Part shown: piece after piece, positions 10,179-21,824 of the stretch | Layout: each line of letters opens with the position of its first letter | Numbering within the stretch: the stretch's first letter is position 1 | DNA from: Amphiduros pacificus | Taxonomy: Eukaryota > Annelida > Polychaeta > Phyllodocida > Hesionidae | DNA: 64,000 nt | Direction of reading: 5' to 3' | NCBI GenBank assembly: GCA_949316495.1 | Contig: OX439010.1 | Coordinates: forward strand, 11,733,309 to 11,797,308 | Notes under the pieces: generated by a model | Seen by the model: the letters and a program-made list of their open reading frames with translations, nothing else | Told to the model about the DNA's origin: nothing | Database searches by the model: none | Position numbers and translations under genes: made by a program

Positions 10179-10815
10179 GTAGTAGTAGTAGTCATGCACT
10201 ACTCCAGATAAATATGGTAATAGTCAGTTTTATGTCTTTTACACAGTTTTTGTGACCTGATGTCAGACCTGATATGTCTTATCGACATGTTTTATGTGTC
10301 TTTTAGCATATAAAGATATTTTTTCTTAGTAAGGAGGTGATGGACTTCATATGAAACACAGGTATAATTTTCAGATTTGTATCAGAGAATCCTTTTTTAC
10401 TATATTGTTGATACAAGTGATACCTTTATGTGATGTTAGCAAATAGATCCTTGATAATTATTTTATGGGCATATTTAAAGCAACAATAGGTTATAAATAG
10501 ATTCTACACTATTTTCTCAGTCATGCACTACTACAGATAGATAAAAGTCAGTTTTATGTCTTTTTGGTGACCCAAAGTCTGACCTTATATGTCTGAACTA
10601 CATGTTTATGTGTGTTTCAGCATATAAAGATATCTGTTTCTCAATTGGAGGGTGATGGACTTTTTCTGCAGTTGAAGATTTTTTAAAGACTCCATTTCAT
10701 ATTGAAACCATCATGCAAATTATACTTGTGATGCTAGAAGTTAGATTCTTAATGAGGACTATTTTCCAGAATATATTTAAAGCGACAACAGCTTATGAAT
10801 AGATTTTGCACTATT
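9810..10815. repeat. Threefold tandem repeat, units of about 270-320 bp
   Basis: Three diverged units start near 9812, 10226 and 10548 with AGTTTTATGTCTTTT followed by GTGACC...GTCTGACCT. Shared later landmarks are CATATAAAGATAT, GGTGATGGACTT and TTTAAAGC...AATAGATTTT. Units 1 and 2 are separated by a 114-bp LINE-tail insertion (10076-10189). No coding content. Confidence 0.7.
10076..10189 (+). mobile_element. Extremely 5'-truncated LINE tail (about 45 bp plus ATT microsatellite)
   Basis: GCTATGAACAGACTTATCTG and what follows match the 3' hairpin of LINE copies A and B, followed by about 20 ATT units and a few AGT units. AGTC precedes it (10072-10075) and follows it (10190-10193). The next tandem unit of the host repeat shows the empty site (CTCAGTCATGCACTAC), so this is a clean insertion with a 4-bp target duplication. 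Confidence 0.7.
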
Positions 10816-11255
10816 TGTTATGAGCAAAGCAAAAGTACCACCCCTCACTCTTTTCAGTCTGTTGCAGGGAACTTCAGTATCTGGTCTTCATTTAGACTCT
10901 ATTTTCCCATGGTATGACGGTACCCTTCTAATAGTTTGGAGAATTTTCAAATCAATTCAAGCTTGGAATAAGAGCGTAATTCGCTTAGTTTATCTGAGAT
11001 ATTACACTTTCTTAATCTCCTCACTGCACAAGTTATCAGGTTCTGTAAGATCTCTGCAGTAATGTCATTTATACGTTTTCTTTTAGCAGCTGTTTTTCCG
11101 ATAAGGCAGTGGCCATTTTGCACAGCTTTCGCATTAGGGATTTGTTCATATTCATGTTTGAGTCGAGCTTTAACCAAAGGTCTACCATAGACTCATTGGG
11201 TGCATCTATTCTTAAATTAATATACATTGAATTGGTTTAAAATACATTTTGCAAA
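10816..11255. other. No gene recognised
   Basis: A short open frame on each strand (10820-11062 plus, 10947-11177 minus) overlaps here, without recognisable domains. LINE copy B homology begins near 11256, so part of this may be unrecognised 5' LINE sequence. Confidence 0.3.
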
Positions 11256-12014
11256 GCTCCGACCGCTGACGTGATCATAATTGTTCCTGACGTATCTGCC
11301 CTTGAACATTCCGACTGCGATGATTTATACCGCAAACACGTTTAAGCGTTCAGCCTTCTCCGCTCAAAAGGTCCTGCTATAATATGCCTTACACCTCTGC
11401 CAACTACTGTCGCCATCTCGAAGCATCATTGGTATGCGTTTGGGAACTGCCTCGCCACCACAAATGATCGTGAGGGAAAGTCTTACATAAAGATTTCCAA
11501 CGTCTTCGGAACGATGCTAGATGACACTATTGATGCCCGGATGGCAAACTCATTCATCAAAGTCCTCCACAGCCTCTCAGTTCCGAAAAAATGCGAACTC
11601 ATTGAGACTCCATCCGATATCTTGCTATTATATGATGGTGACGAAAAAATAGCAAGACCTGCAAAGCTCATCTCTTCCAATGAAAAATCTTCTGTTCCTA
11701 CTGAGGGATCACGCAAAAATGTATTGGATCGTGATAGTGATCGCTCTGCCTCTTCTTCTTCTTCTTTTTCTTCTTCTACAGAGAAGAAAGGTCTTGAGGA
11801 AGTTCTCGTGCTTCCACACAACGCAGGCGGGAAGATAATCGGCAAAGATAGGCAAATCATTCAGAATATGGAAAGGGAGACGAGGACAAAGATCACGCTG
11901 AAAGATGCCATCCACGAACGTAAAAAAGTCAAGCTGGCCTACACACGTGGATCAAAGGAGGGCATTTCCAAAGCCAAACTCGCCATTAACCGCTGTATTA
12001 AGCCAAAGAATTGA
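11256..12014 (+). pseudogene. LINE copy B ORF1 relic with KH-like C-terminus
   Basis: Starts with APTADVIIIVPDVSALEHSD, homologous to ADHIIILPDIS in copy A ORF1, then stops at about 11342 and continues in another frame (SLLRSKGPAIICLTPLPTTV, compare IRAKGPTVSVISPPAPV). The open part from 11514 (166 codons) holds a Ser-rich linker and a KH-like end, VLPHNAGGKIIGKDRQIIQN, followed by a strand-helix section. The GxxG loop reads GKDR here, so the last glycine is lost. ORF1 sequences this diverged still share domain order, which supports the KH call in copy A. Confidence 0.7.
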
Positions 12015-12799
12015 TGGGACTGGCCGGAGTCGCCTATTAGCATAACTTTGCACGAAAATATTAATGTTCAAAGATATGTATTTTCTTGTTTGTGTGTACA
12101 CGACTATTATTGTAGCACTGATAAATTTGTATGTTGGTATAATGTATAATGTAACCATGGTTTTGAAATAAATGACAGAACCCCCCACTCCAATGAAGTC
12201 ACAATCACGCCAAGCCCAAATATTAATATGAGTATGAAGAATTATAGAATTTAATTCAGAATCTATAATTCTTTGTAAAAACCATACTCCGCAAGCCAAT
12301 CTCAAGGCATCTTTATTTAATATTAAATTGGGCCTGATTAAAACTAATACTATATCGCACTCAACCCTTAATGACTCAAATCTTTTCATTGTTAATTTTG
12401 AAAACTTCTTTCATATTAAATTGTCATCAACTAGCAGAACATGGTGCTACGATCCACCACCAGGTGACTGGCGGGACAGCATATGGGGCCATGATGGAAA
12501 ATATTAATAATAATCATATTACTAATATCACTCATGGCCTGGACACAATAAATACAAATATTAAATATGTTTACTCGGCCAACAACCCCCATTATGCAGC
12601 CAAACTCAAACCACCACCTAAACACGGCACGAAAACTGTAAAAAAGGCAATAAACATTGCAATACACATTCCTCTTCCCGGCCAGCTAATCGTAACGCAT
12701 CCTAGAGGACGCCGGCTCGTACAACATGTGCGCTGCATAACGATAATGACACAAACATAGGTGGCACTGCAAAACACAGTACACAGACCTCACAATGTA
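12015..12799 (+). other. LINE copy B, inter-ORF and ORF2 N-terminal zone, not readable
   Basis: AT-rich sequence between the ORF1 relic and the first recognisable endonuclease motif. A 129-codon open frame at 12371-12760 lies where the poorly conserved ORF2 N-terminus should be, but I see no convincing match to copy A, so I leave it uncalled. Confidence 0.4.
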
Positions 12800-13181
12800 A
12801 CCATAGCAACCAAATCTCAATTGGTGCTTGCAACGTTCAAAGCATCACAGGCAAGGTTCTACTGGTTAAAAACTACTTTGCTGAACATAACCTTGATGTG
12901 CTTTTCATGATTGATACATGGCTACATGAACTGAATGAGGAGAAGGTTAGAAATGAACTTGAGGAGGGTTCCCTCAAATTCCACTCGTTCCCTCGCATCG
13001 GACGCTCAGGCGGAGGTTTGGGTTCATTACATAAGGTGGAACTTCCCTTTGAAACCAATAGGTTGAACTAACCCGGGGTTAAAACAATGGAACTCTTCGA
13101 ATCATCCCTCCTAATCAAAGGCAAGAAGTTCACTTTGTAACCATCTACAGACCGGAACCATCAGATAGGAATAGGTATACC

Positions 13182-14507
13182 ATGACTGTGCAGAACATAA
13201 TACCAATCCCAAAATCTGGAGATCTAACATCTACTGATAACTATAGAGGGATCAGCCTGAGTTCACTACCTGTGAAAGTCTACAATAGAATGATCCTCAA
13301 CCGGATAAGACCTGTAATTGATCCACTATTAAGAATCAACCAGAACGGATTCAGGCAAAAGAGGACAACAACATCTCAGATCCTAGCACTCAGACATATA
13401 CTGGAAGGAGTAAAGAAAAAGAACCTAACAGCAGTCTTAACAGAGGCAAGCTAGTAAAGATACTCCAAGCATATGTCATCCCAGACAAGATCGTATAGTC
13501 AATCAGCAATGTATATGCCAAGACAACAGCAAAGGTACTGTCCCCTGATGGAGAAACAGAAACATTCCAAATTCTGGCAGGAGTCATTCAAGGTGACACA
13601 CTTGCACCCTATCTCTTTGTGATTGCATTAGATTATGCTCTACGACAAGCTATAACAGGGAAGGAGGAAGACTTTGGTTTTACACTGACTCCACGTAAAA
13701 GCAGAAGGGTTGGACCTGTGATGATCACTGACCTGGACTTTGCAGATAACATCTCTTTGATCTCAGACGTAGTAAGACAGGCTGAAGAACTGCTCCTTAA
13801 CGTCGAAAGAGAATGTAAGAAAGTGGGTCTAGGTTTAAATGCAAAGAAGACAAAGGTCATGGCATACAACATTGAGAGAGAAGACATTGAGATAAGAATG
13901 CTAGATGGATCAGCACTTGAAGTAGATGAGGACTTTAAGTACCTTGGGGCATGGATTGAATCCACTGAAAGAGATGTTAAAGTACGAAAAGCTCAAGCAT
14001 GGTTAGCTCTCCATCGCATGAAGAAGATATGGAAGTCTGATATGTCTATGGTAGACTCTTTGCAACAACTGTAGAGCCCGTACTACTATACGGAGCCGAC
14101 ACATGGACACTAACACTAGGCATGGAAAAGAAACTAGATGGATGTTACACCAGAATGTTAAGAATGGCCTTAAATGTGAGATGGCAGGAACACCGGACAA
14201 ACGAAGACCTTTATGGCAACCTACCTAGAGTATCAGAGAAAGTACGCAATAGAAGAATGAAGTTAGCTGGTCACTGTATAAGAGACAACAACCTAGCTGC
14301 AAGTAATTTAATACTATGGGAACAGCCACATAGTAAATCGACTAGAGGTAGACAACATCTCACCTACATTGATCTTCTGAAGAAAGACACAGGACTGTCA
14401 ACCACCCAGGAGATAAAGAACTGCATGCTAGAAAGGAGTTTGTGGAAGGAAAACCAGGGATCAATCAATGTCAAGGTAGTCCGAGGAGACTCGACATAAG
14501 TAAGTAA
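13182..14507 (+). mobile_element. 5'-truncated RTE-clade-like LINE inserted in LINE copy B
   Basis: Encodes an RT of a different type: NIIPIPKSGDLTSTDNYRGI, GVIQGDTLAPYLF, DLDFADNISL in place of the usual FADD, GLGLNAKKTKVM, and a C-terminal part EKKLDGCYTRMLRMALNVRW...LAGHC typical of RTE-like elements. Stops near 13452, 13496 and 14071 break the frame. The 3' end is a TAAG microsatellite. GTATACC occurs at both junctions (13175-13181 and 14508-14514), a 6-7 bp target duplication within LINE B endonuclease sequence. Confidence 0.8.
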
Positions 14508-16620
14508 GTATACCTATTCTGAGTTCTATGATGAGTTCACCCAACTGGTGGCACACTATGGGTCATTCAGTCATGAGGTCATCTTCCTAGGTGACTACAA
14601 TTTCCATGTAAATAAGCCAAATAAACCTGATGTCATAAAGTTCAATGACAATCTATCCACCTTTGACATGAACCAATAGGTGCATGAACCAACTCATAAG
14701 CTTGGGAACACCCTTGATCTAATCATCACCTTCAAAGGGGATAAGTTTCTTAGGAGCCACCTGGTGGATGAGTACATATCTGATCATAAAATGATTAGGC
14801 TATACCTAGGCATCGCACCCAACAAACTCCTAAAAAAATCTATCAAGTACAGGAACTTTAAGGGATTAGATCTTAAGTCCCTAAGGAATGATATCAAATC
14901 CCTAACATGGGAACACTTATCCCTGAGCGACATGGTAGATTACTATGACAAGGAACTCACATCACTCATGGATAAACATGCCCCTTTCAAGCATGCCAAA
15001 GTAACTCAGCGCAAACCGGTACCTTGGATGAGTGACCAATTAAAGCTGGAAAGGTCTCTCAAGAGGAGGCTTGAGAGAAAGATGAACAAGACTGGTTCCA
15101 ATATTGATAAGGAGCTATATAACTCACAGAGGAATAAATACAATTCCATGCTGAAATCAGCTCAATCTACATATATCTCCAACCTGGTTGAGGAAAACAA
15201 GCTTTACCCTAAAAAACATTTTAGAGTGATAGACACAGTCATGCACAAGAAAAAGGACACACCAATGCTCCAATCTGACTGTGAGGTCACTCAAGCTGAA
15301 AAGTTTAACACATTCTTTCTTGAAAAAATAGAGGGAATTCGCTGGGACATTGATAAAGCGCCACCCTGTCAAATTTCGCCACCAGGTGACACTGCGAACA
15401 ATAGGAGTACACCGAGCACAGCAAGTCTTGAGAGGTTCACACCCCTAACCATAGATGATGTGCGCAAATTAGTCAAGAAGTCTGCAAAGAATTCAAAGTC
15501 ATGTGGACTGGACCCAATCCCGACATGGCTCCTACTTGACCTCCTAGATGACCTCTTACCAATAATTTCTTCCATTATAAACAAATCACTGATGGAATCA
15601 GCAGTATCTGAAAACATGAAAATAGCCATCATAACACCCCTATTTAAGAAACTTGGCCTGGAACTGGTTCAGAAGAACTATAGACCTGTTTCCAACCTGA
15701 CATATGTTTCTAAACTAACGGAGAGGGTGGTTGCAGACCAATTAGTCCCCCATCTGGTAAGGAATGGCCTTACAGACAAGTTTCAATCAGCCTATAAAGA
15801 ATATCACAGCACTGAAACTGCTCTGTTAAGGGTGCACAATGATAGTCTTTGTGCTCTTGACGACCAAATTGACCACCAAATTCTATTTGATAGACTGGAG
15901 GTTAGATGTAATGTCAAGGGTCATGCCCTCTCATGGATTCGGTCATATCTCAGTAACAGGAAACAGTGTGTGAAGGTAGGGACCCATAGGTCCTGCCTCT
16001 AGTCCATAAAATATGGGGTACCACAGGGCTCAGTACTAGGCCCAATACTTTTTACCATTTATATGACACCCCTTTCCGACATCCTAGCCAAATATGGTCT
16101 GGGCTATCATATTTATGCTGATGATACCCAGATTTACATCCCTATGGACCACACCTCCCCAATCAAGTTGATATGAGCAGACACAAACTGGAAAAGTGTG
16201 TCAGTGAAGTCAGTGTCAGTGAAACTTTCTTATATCCAACAAAATGAAAATAAATGATGGTAAAACGGAAATGCTTATATGTACTGACAGGTACAATACT
16301 GCCACTGGCAGCAGTATCCTTGATACAATTAAGGTTGGCAGCTCTGATATTGCTCCAAGTGAGTCAGTGGTTGACCTTGGTATAACCTTTGATTCAAAGC
16401 TGGATATGAAAGCCCAGATCAGGAAAATGAGCCAGAAAGGCTATTACCACATTAGGAACCTAGCGGACATCAGACATTGTCTAGACGAGAAGACAGCTGT
16501 AATACTTACCCATGCCTTTGTAACCTACACTCTAGACTATGGTAATGTTCTACTTGCAGGTCTTCCTAAATGTGACACTAGGAAGCTGCAATACGTCCAA
16601 AACTCTGCAGCACGTGTCAT

Positions 16621-16860
16621 TTCAGGAAAACTGTGTGAACTGCACTGGCTCCCAGTTCACGCGAGAATTGATTTTAAAATTCTTCTCTTGTCGTGGAAGG
16701 CCTATAATGGTAAGGCACTGCCTTACTTACGTGATCTGCATTCAGGAAACTGTGTGAACTGCACTGGCTCCCAGTTCACACGAGAATTGATTTTAAAATT
16801 CTTCTCTTGACCTGGAAGGCCTTAAATGGTAAGACACCACCTTACTTACATGATCTTCTC
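16621..16860 (+). repeat. 120-bp tandem duplication inside LINE copy B
   Basis: TTCAGGAAA(A)CTGTGTGAAC at 16621 recurs at 16741 with the following ELHWLPV-coding sequence, so the C-terminal ORF2 region is doubled. The two units differ at scattered sites and by a one-base indel, so the duplication is not brand new. Confidence 0.8.
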
Positions 16861-17116
16861 CTAGTTAAACAAGCAGAACGCTGTCTAAGGTCAAACGATG
16901 GCACCCACTTACAAGTTCCCAAGACCAGGCTGAGGACAGTGGGGGATAGGGCTTTATCATCTGTAGGCCCTAGACTCTGGAATTCCTTGCCTGGTGAGAT
17001 TAGGTCTAGTGCCTCAGTCTCCTCGTTTAAGAGTTGACTGAAAACTCATCTCTTCAGGATGCACATTCTGAATACAGCGCTATGAACAGACTTGTCTGGT
17101 ATCAGCACTTTACAAA

Positions 17117-17149
<33 letters not shown>

Positions 17150-17689
17150 ATAAATTGGCTTTTCAAATATTAGTTATTATGGCTGAAAGTAGCCAAATAG
17201 ATATGGCAAAGAGCTGATTTGGCATCACAATAGAAGCGATGGTGCAATGCGCAGGCACGTCAGATCAATATCAACCTTCATGGTTGATTATGATAAACTA
17301 ATATGTCAAACTAATATGTCAAACTAATGAGGTCAAATTGATCATTTATCACCAATTTGAAAATGTTGAGGTTCTACCTCAGTTCTTTTCTGGCATGTAA
17401 CTAGCAATCTAATAATGATGGTATTCATGTGATTTGGCTTCAGACCCTAATGAGGCGCATAACTTGATATTTCTCTGTTTACTGTGCCTTGCAATATTTG
17501 TACGTAAACCATGACATTGGTTGTAAATCAAAGCTGTACCAATGTTGAACTTGACCATCAAATGAATGAATGGTGGCTTCAAGGCAGATTGACCAACAAG
17601 GTGGTTGACTGCCTAAAAATGGTCAAAACACTACATTTTGGTTAGATACTGGATGTATAAAATTTATACAATATATAATAAAGAATAAA

Positions 17690-17960
17690 ATCTGTATGTC
17701 TGTTCATAGCACTTTGTTTCGGGTAGAAGCTGAAAAAGCTCTATCCCGTACTGTTTTTAGGTAGGTAACTGGAACTTTAAGGTGAGTACTGTCATTCGAC
17801 CTCAAATACCTTATGCTTTGCCTCATGTGGAGTAAGTTTCAAAGGTAAGGAGGTTCCTTACCAACCATTTGGTTCAACATCTTAAGCCAATCTATATCTA
17901 AAAGAATACCATGGCACTGAAATGGCACTACTGAAGGTACAAAATATTATAACTGGAAGT
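17690..17960. mobile_element. Old CR1/L2-like LINE fragments in opposite orientations
   Basis: 17700-17870 resembles the 3' end of LINE A on the minus strand (TGTTCATAGC, then the KTHLFR/VGDRAFSS-like region). 17899-17953 reads KEYHGTEMALLKVQNIITG on the plus strand, matching the RT segment KEYHSTETALLKVQNDILG. Two relics thus lie head to head. Divergence is high. Confidence 0.5.
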
Positions 17961-18094
17961 CAGTCCCTTTGTTTCAATGTCTATTTATGCACCAGTAGTT
18001 ATTCTAAGACAACAGATATTACTACCTCTTATGTCTATGACACAACTGGACAGTAATAGAAACAAACATTAAATTGTCTTTGCTTTTTTGCAGA

Positions 18095-18317
18095 AGAAGA
18101 GGACCCGGAGGAGATAGAGGCAGTTCAGGAAGAGGAAGATCTGAAGGAGGAGGATTTGCCTAACAAATTCTTCAGCGGGGATGACCTCTCTTCTTCAGAC
18201 AAGAACGTTTTGGATTTCGGCGAATTCACAGCCTCTACCTCTCCAGGATCAGGACTGAGTTCTGAGAAATTGTCTTTTCAAGAAGGGAGAAATCAGCCTC
18301 GAGTGACACTGACGTAG
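18095..18317 (+). CDS. Possible terminal exon of an unrecognised host gene (acidic C-terminus)
   Basis: A good acceptor (TTTGCTTTTTTGCAG) ends at 18094. From 18096 one frame stays open to TAG at 18315-18317, about 73 codons. It is acidic (VQEEEDLKEEDLPNKFF...SGDDLSSSD) and then Ser/Thr-rich (FGEFTASTSPGSGLSSEKL). Codon use and composition look coding, unlike the AT-rich surroundings. There is no initiating Met and I cannot place the preceding exon. It could also be a retained fragment of a dead gene. The product is not recognised. Confidence 0.4.
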
Positions 18318-18519
18318 CACTGATGTAGCCACCCTCAAAAGCGGGATGCTGGTGTAGCTGACCCCGCTGAGACTATATTGTCCAGGAGACTGCAGAAGAC
18401 AAAACAATTTCATCTGCTGGTAGCGTCGATGAAAGGAGGTGGTGTTATCACAGAAATTGGTGAACAAACCTATAGAAATAGGCCTTGTCATCTTCACCCC
18501 GTGGATCTGGTAGTACAAC

Positions 18520-18710
18520 AATGTTGTCCGCAGCTGGGACCCTTTTTGTTTGTTGGGGGTTATACATCATTTTCAACATTATTTCAGTCATTTTGTGATG
18601 AGACCTACTTGTAGAAGATATAGTTCTGCCCCACTGAATTGTCATGTTGCAGATCCTTAACATGACAACCCACCCAGTCACAGATTTACAAGGTCAATGG
18701 GACCCTTTCA
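18520..18710 (-). mobile_element. SINE-like repeat fragment (copy 1)
   Basis: Shares CTACTTGTAG(A/C)AGATATAG and GTTTGTT...GGGTTTTA-type blocks with 19855-19935 (opposite orientation) and 61525-61680. The adjoining CACTGAATTGTCATGTTGCAG recurs at 19757-19795 and, inverted, at 19858-19885. Similar sequences are frequent in bivalve genomes as far as I recall. Confidence 0.45.
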
Positions 18711-18753
18711 GAGCAATGCATCAAGAAATGTAGGTTCTCCGACATGGACTTAA

Positions 18754-19264
18754 AGCATTCATGAAACCACAGAGGACACAGGCATTTTAGAGAGGTTTGG
18801 GGTATGCCTTAATGATATGTGGCCATGAAACTGTAATACAAGCAAGCTATCTCACTAAAATCAACCAAAATATACTAACCCTGGTTATTGGGTTTTTATT
18901 GTAGTACTGACTGTACTCTTTTGACCACCATGTATACAATCATGTGACCTCTATTGTGGTGTGTCAGGGTGCTAGGCCTGTACCATTGGACAAACATTAA
19001 TGGATAAACAAGGTTCTGTAAGCTAAATCACTCAAATATCCCAATTCAAAGGTGCCCCACTGTTAGCAAGACTTTACTAAGCAGATGTTTGCACAAGATC
19101 ACTGGTCAGCTAAACAAAGTTTGTTGACAAAGTGTCAATGGAAGATTTGGATTTTAGCAGAAGACTCGTCCACTTTCAAATGGCACAGAAATTTAATATA
19201 CAGGGGAAATATGATGGGGTATAAACATTTGCAAAGTGCTTGAAAATCTCATTTCATAAATGCT
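18754..19264. mobile_element. MITE with TTAA target duplication (511 bp)
   Basis: Bounded by TTAA (18750-18753 and 19265-19268). Terminal inverted repeats are AGCATTCATGAAACC on the left and TTTCATAAATGCT on the right. No coding capacity. TTAA sites are used by piggyBac and Kolobok elements; the superfamily is not resolved. Internal sequence (TACTCTTTTGACCACCATGT...GTCAGGGTGCTAGGCCTGTAC) is shared with 24340-24440 and 54875-54902. Confidence 0.7.
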
Positions 19265-19675
19265 TTAATAGCATGGTCTCCAGCCTGGTACAGATGTCAT
19301 CCTAGAATCCATCTTTCGGAAGGACGCCCAGAAGAGAGGTGTTGACTAGCTATAGATCAGGCTCAGTTGGTGCAGATACTCTAGGTTTTGGCATAACCGT
19401 CTCAATGACGGCATCACGTTCACATATGGTCTGCAACCATGACATTAGTCAGGATTTGCCTATTGGCCAGCAGCATTGCTACTTCTGCATCAAGCCCTTT
19501 GACAATGCTGTTGAGCTCTGATCTCTGAGCGTGATCTCTGATTTGGCAGGACCGGAGGTGACAGCTATCCAATCACACAAGGACAGGAGTACATCAAATG
19601 CCACGTCAACAGTCCTTGATGTTGGCTGGGCAACCTATATAAGAATCGCCTGTAGAATCGCAGGAATCCATTGTT

Positions 19676-19935
19676 CTTAGTATCATCGGAAAGGGCGTTG
19701 GACAGCAAAAGTTGTACTATTTCAGACTTTAGGTTCAATCATGTGTCGTGTTGTTTCACTGAATTGTCATGTTGAATTGTCATGTTGCAGGTCCTTGACA
19801 TGACAACCCACCCGGTCACAGATTTACAATGGGTTAACCCTTTTGGGGTTTTCATGTCAAGGACCTGCGACATGACAATTCAGTGAGGCAGCACTATATC
19901 TGCTACAAGTAGAAACCCAAACAAACAAACAAAAC
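19676..19935 (+). mobile_element. tRNA-derived SINE remnants, two abutting pieces
   Basis: 19676-19745 resembles a tRNA-derived head: TAGTATCATCGG as degenerate A box, GGCGTTGGACAGCAAAAGTTG as anticodon arm region, and GGTTCAATC as degenerate B box. 19855-19935 carries the SINE tail CACTATATCTGCTACAAGTAG followed by AAACCCAAACAAACAAAC. Between them CACTGAATTGTCATG...GGTCCTTGACATG is inverted about a short spacer, giving a palindrome of nearly 40-bp arms (about 19757-19885). Confidence 0.5.
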
Positions 19936-21824
19936 AAATGAAAAATCAATGGTGTGCTAGTAGACCTGAAATCATTGTCAAATAATTGACAATCTTTGCC
20001 GGAATTCACACAATTTACAATGCTGTTATTTGGTTCAATATCACCAATTACAAGGCTCATCCACGAGCTTGTGTTTAGTTTTAAATGAGAGATAAAATAT
20101 ACTTCATTTTATTAAACTAAAAAATGAGCAAAGTATATACCTTGTTATATCATGCTTTAAAGTCTAGCACATGATTGTACCCTTTAAAACGGATAAAGTG
20201 TGCACCAGATTTGAGTATTTGTCATATGTTCACTTTAACAAAGGATATATTAAGATTCATTTCGTATATAGCAAATTTATTTTGAACAAATTCAAATGTA
20301 ACTCTCAATTGTCCACTATTCTTTTTCAATATTGTTTTGATTTACACTAAATGTCAATTTGGACATCTTCGAATATAACAATGTCATACTTGTAATCAGC
20401 AATACTTACCTTTCAAACTAAAAACAAGATGAAGCAATTGGTCGCTTGTAGAATCTCCGAAATATCAAGAATTGCAAAAGCGTCAACGCCAGTAGTGTGG
20501 GACACAGAATGATCATATGTTAGAACCCCAAATCTATTAACATTTCATGAACACTATCATAGACAATATAGATTACGCATAGAGTGACAATACGCATGCT
20601 CATCAGTCATATCACGTCCCAGATGACCACTGATGCAAAGAGGATCAAAAGATACAAATGAAAAATCAATGGTGTGCTAGTAGACCTGAAATCATTGTCA
20701 AATAATTGACAATCTTTGCCGGATTTCACACAATTTACAATGCTGTTATTTGGTTCAATATCACCAATTACAAGGCTCATCCACGAGCTTGTGTTTAGTT
20801 TTAAATGAGAGATAAAATATACTTCATTTTATTAAACTAAAAAATGAGCAAAGTATATACCTTGTTATATCATGCTTTAAAGTCTAGCACATGATTGTAC
20901 CCTTTAAAACGGATAAAGTGTGCACCAGATTTGAGTATTTGTCATATGTTCACTTTAATAAAGGATATATTAAGATTCATTTCGTATATAGCAAATTTAT
21001 TTTGAACAAATTCAAATGTAACTCTCAATTGTCCACTATTCTTTTTTAATATTGTTTTGATTTACACTAAATGTCAATTTGGACATCTTCGAATATAACA
21101 ATGTCATACTTGTAATCAGCAATACTTACCTTTCAAACTAAAAACAAGATGAAGCAATTGGTCGCTTGTAGAATCTCTGAAATATCAAGAATTGCAAAAG
21201 CGTCGACACCAGAGGTGTGGGACACAGAATGATCATATGTTAGAACCCCAAATCTATTAACATTTCATGAACACTATCATAGACAATATAGATTACGCAT
21301 AGAGTGACAATACGCATGCTCATCAGTCATATCACGTCCCAGATGACCACTGATGCAAAGAGGATCAAAGGATACAAATGAAAAATCAATGGTGTGCTAG
21401 TAGACCTGAAATCATTGTCAAATAATGGACAATCTTTGCCGGATTTCACACAATTTACAATGCTGTTATTTGGTTCAATATCACCAATTACAAGGCCCAC
21501 CCACAAGCTTGTGTTTAGTTTAAAATGAAAGATAATATATACTTCATTTTTTTAAACTGAAAAAATGAGCATAGTATATACCTTGTTATAATGCATTAGT
21601 ATATACCTTGTTATATCATGCTTTAAAGTCTAGCAGATTAGATATAAATTATTAAGCAAATGATTGTATCCTTTAAAACGGATAAAATGTGCACCAGATT
21701 TGAGTATTTGTCATATGTTAACTTTTACAAAGAATATATTAAGATTCATTTCGTATTTAGCAAATTTATTTTGAACAAATTCAAATGTAACTCTCAATTG
21801 TCCACTATTCTTTTTTAATATTGT
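19935..21824. repeat. 720-bp tandem repeat, about 2.6 copies
   Basis: CAAATGAAAAATCAATGGTG starts units at 19935, 20655 and 21375, exactly 720 bp apart. Units 1 and 2 differ at only a few bases. Unit 3 is more diverged, carries a small internal duplication of AGTATATACCTTGTTAT (about 21570-21615) and ends near 21824. No coding content. The equal spacing suggests recent unequal exchange. Confidence 0.9.

Larger units (their letters stand above)
12800..17085 (+). pseudogene. LINE copy B ORF2 relic (endonuclease-RT), interrupted
   Basis: Endonuclease start at about 12808 (ISIGACNVQSITGKVL, compare NIGCCNVQSISSKIL), then GRSGGGLGSLHK. There is a stop after ETNRLN, and the frame shifts again before IYRPEPSDRNRYT. 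The RTE-like insertion follows (13182-14507). The remainder 14508-17085 carries GDYNFH, THKLGNTLDL, an open run 14680-16002 with YRPVSNLTYVSKLTE, a stop just before KYGVPQGSVLGP, YADDTQIY, and the C-terminal SGKLCELHWLPVHARIDFK. It is not functional. It shows leucine-cysteine where copy A has the TAA. Confidence 0.8.
11256..17150 (+). mobile_element. Degenerate CR1/L2-like LINE (copy B), split by an RTE-like insertion
   Basis: A relative of copy A on the plus strand: ORF1 relic (11256-12014), ORF2 relic (12800-13181 and 14508-17085), a 3' hairpin (17076-17110) and an ATT tail (about 17118-17150). It is 5' truncated or unrecognisable before 11256. Several stops and frameshifts show that it is older than copy A. 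Removing 13182-14507 restores the line-up with copy A. Confidence 0.85.

Noticed and set aside
12371-12760. 129-codon open frame between LINE B ORF1 and ORF2
   Set aside because: It has the position of the ORF2 N-terminus but shows no clear similarity to copy A there, so I kept it as unreadable LINE sequence.
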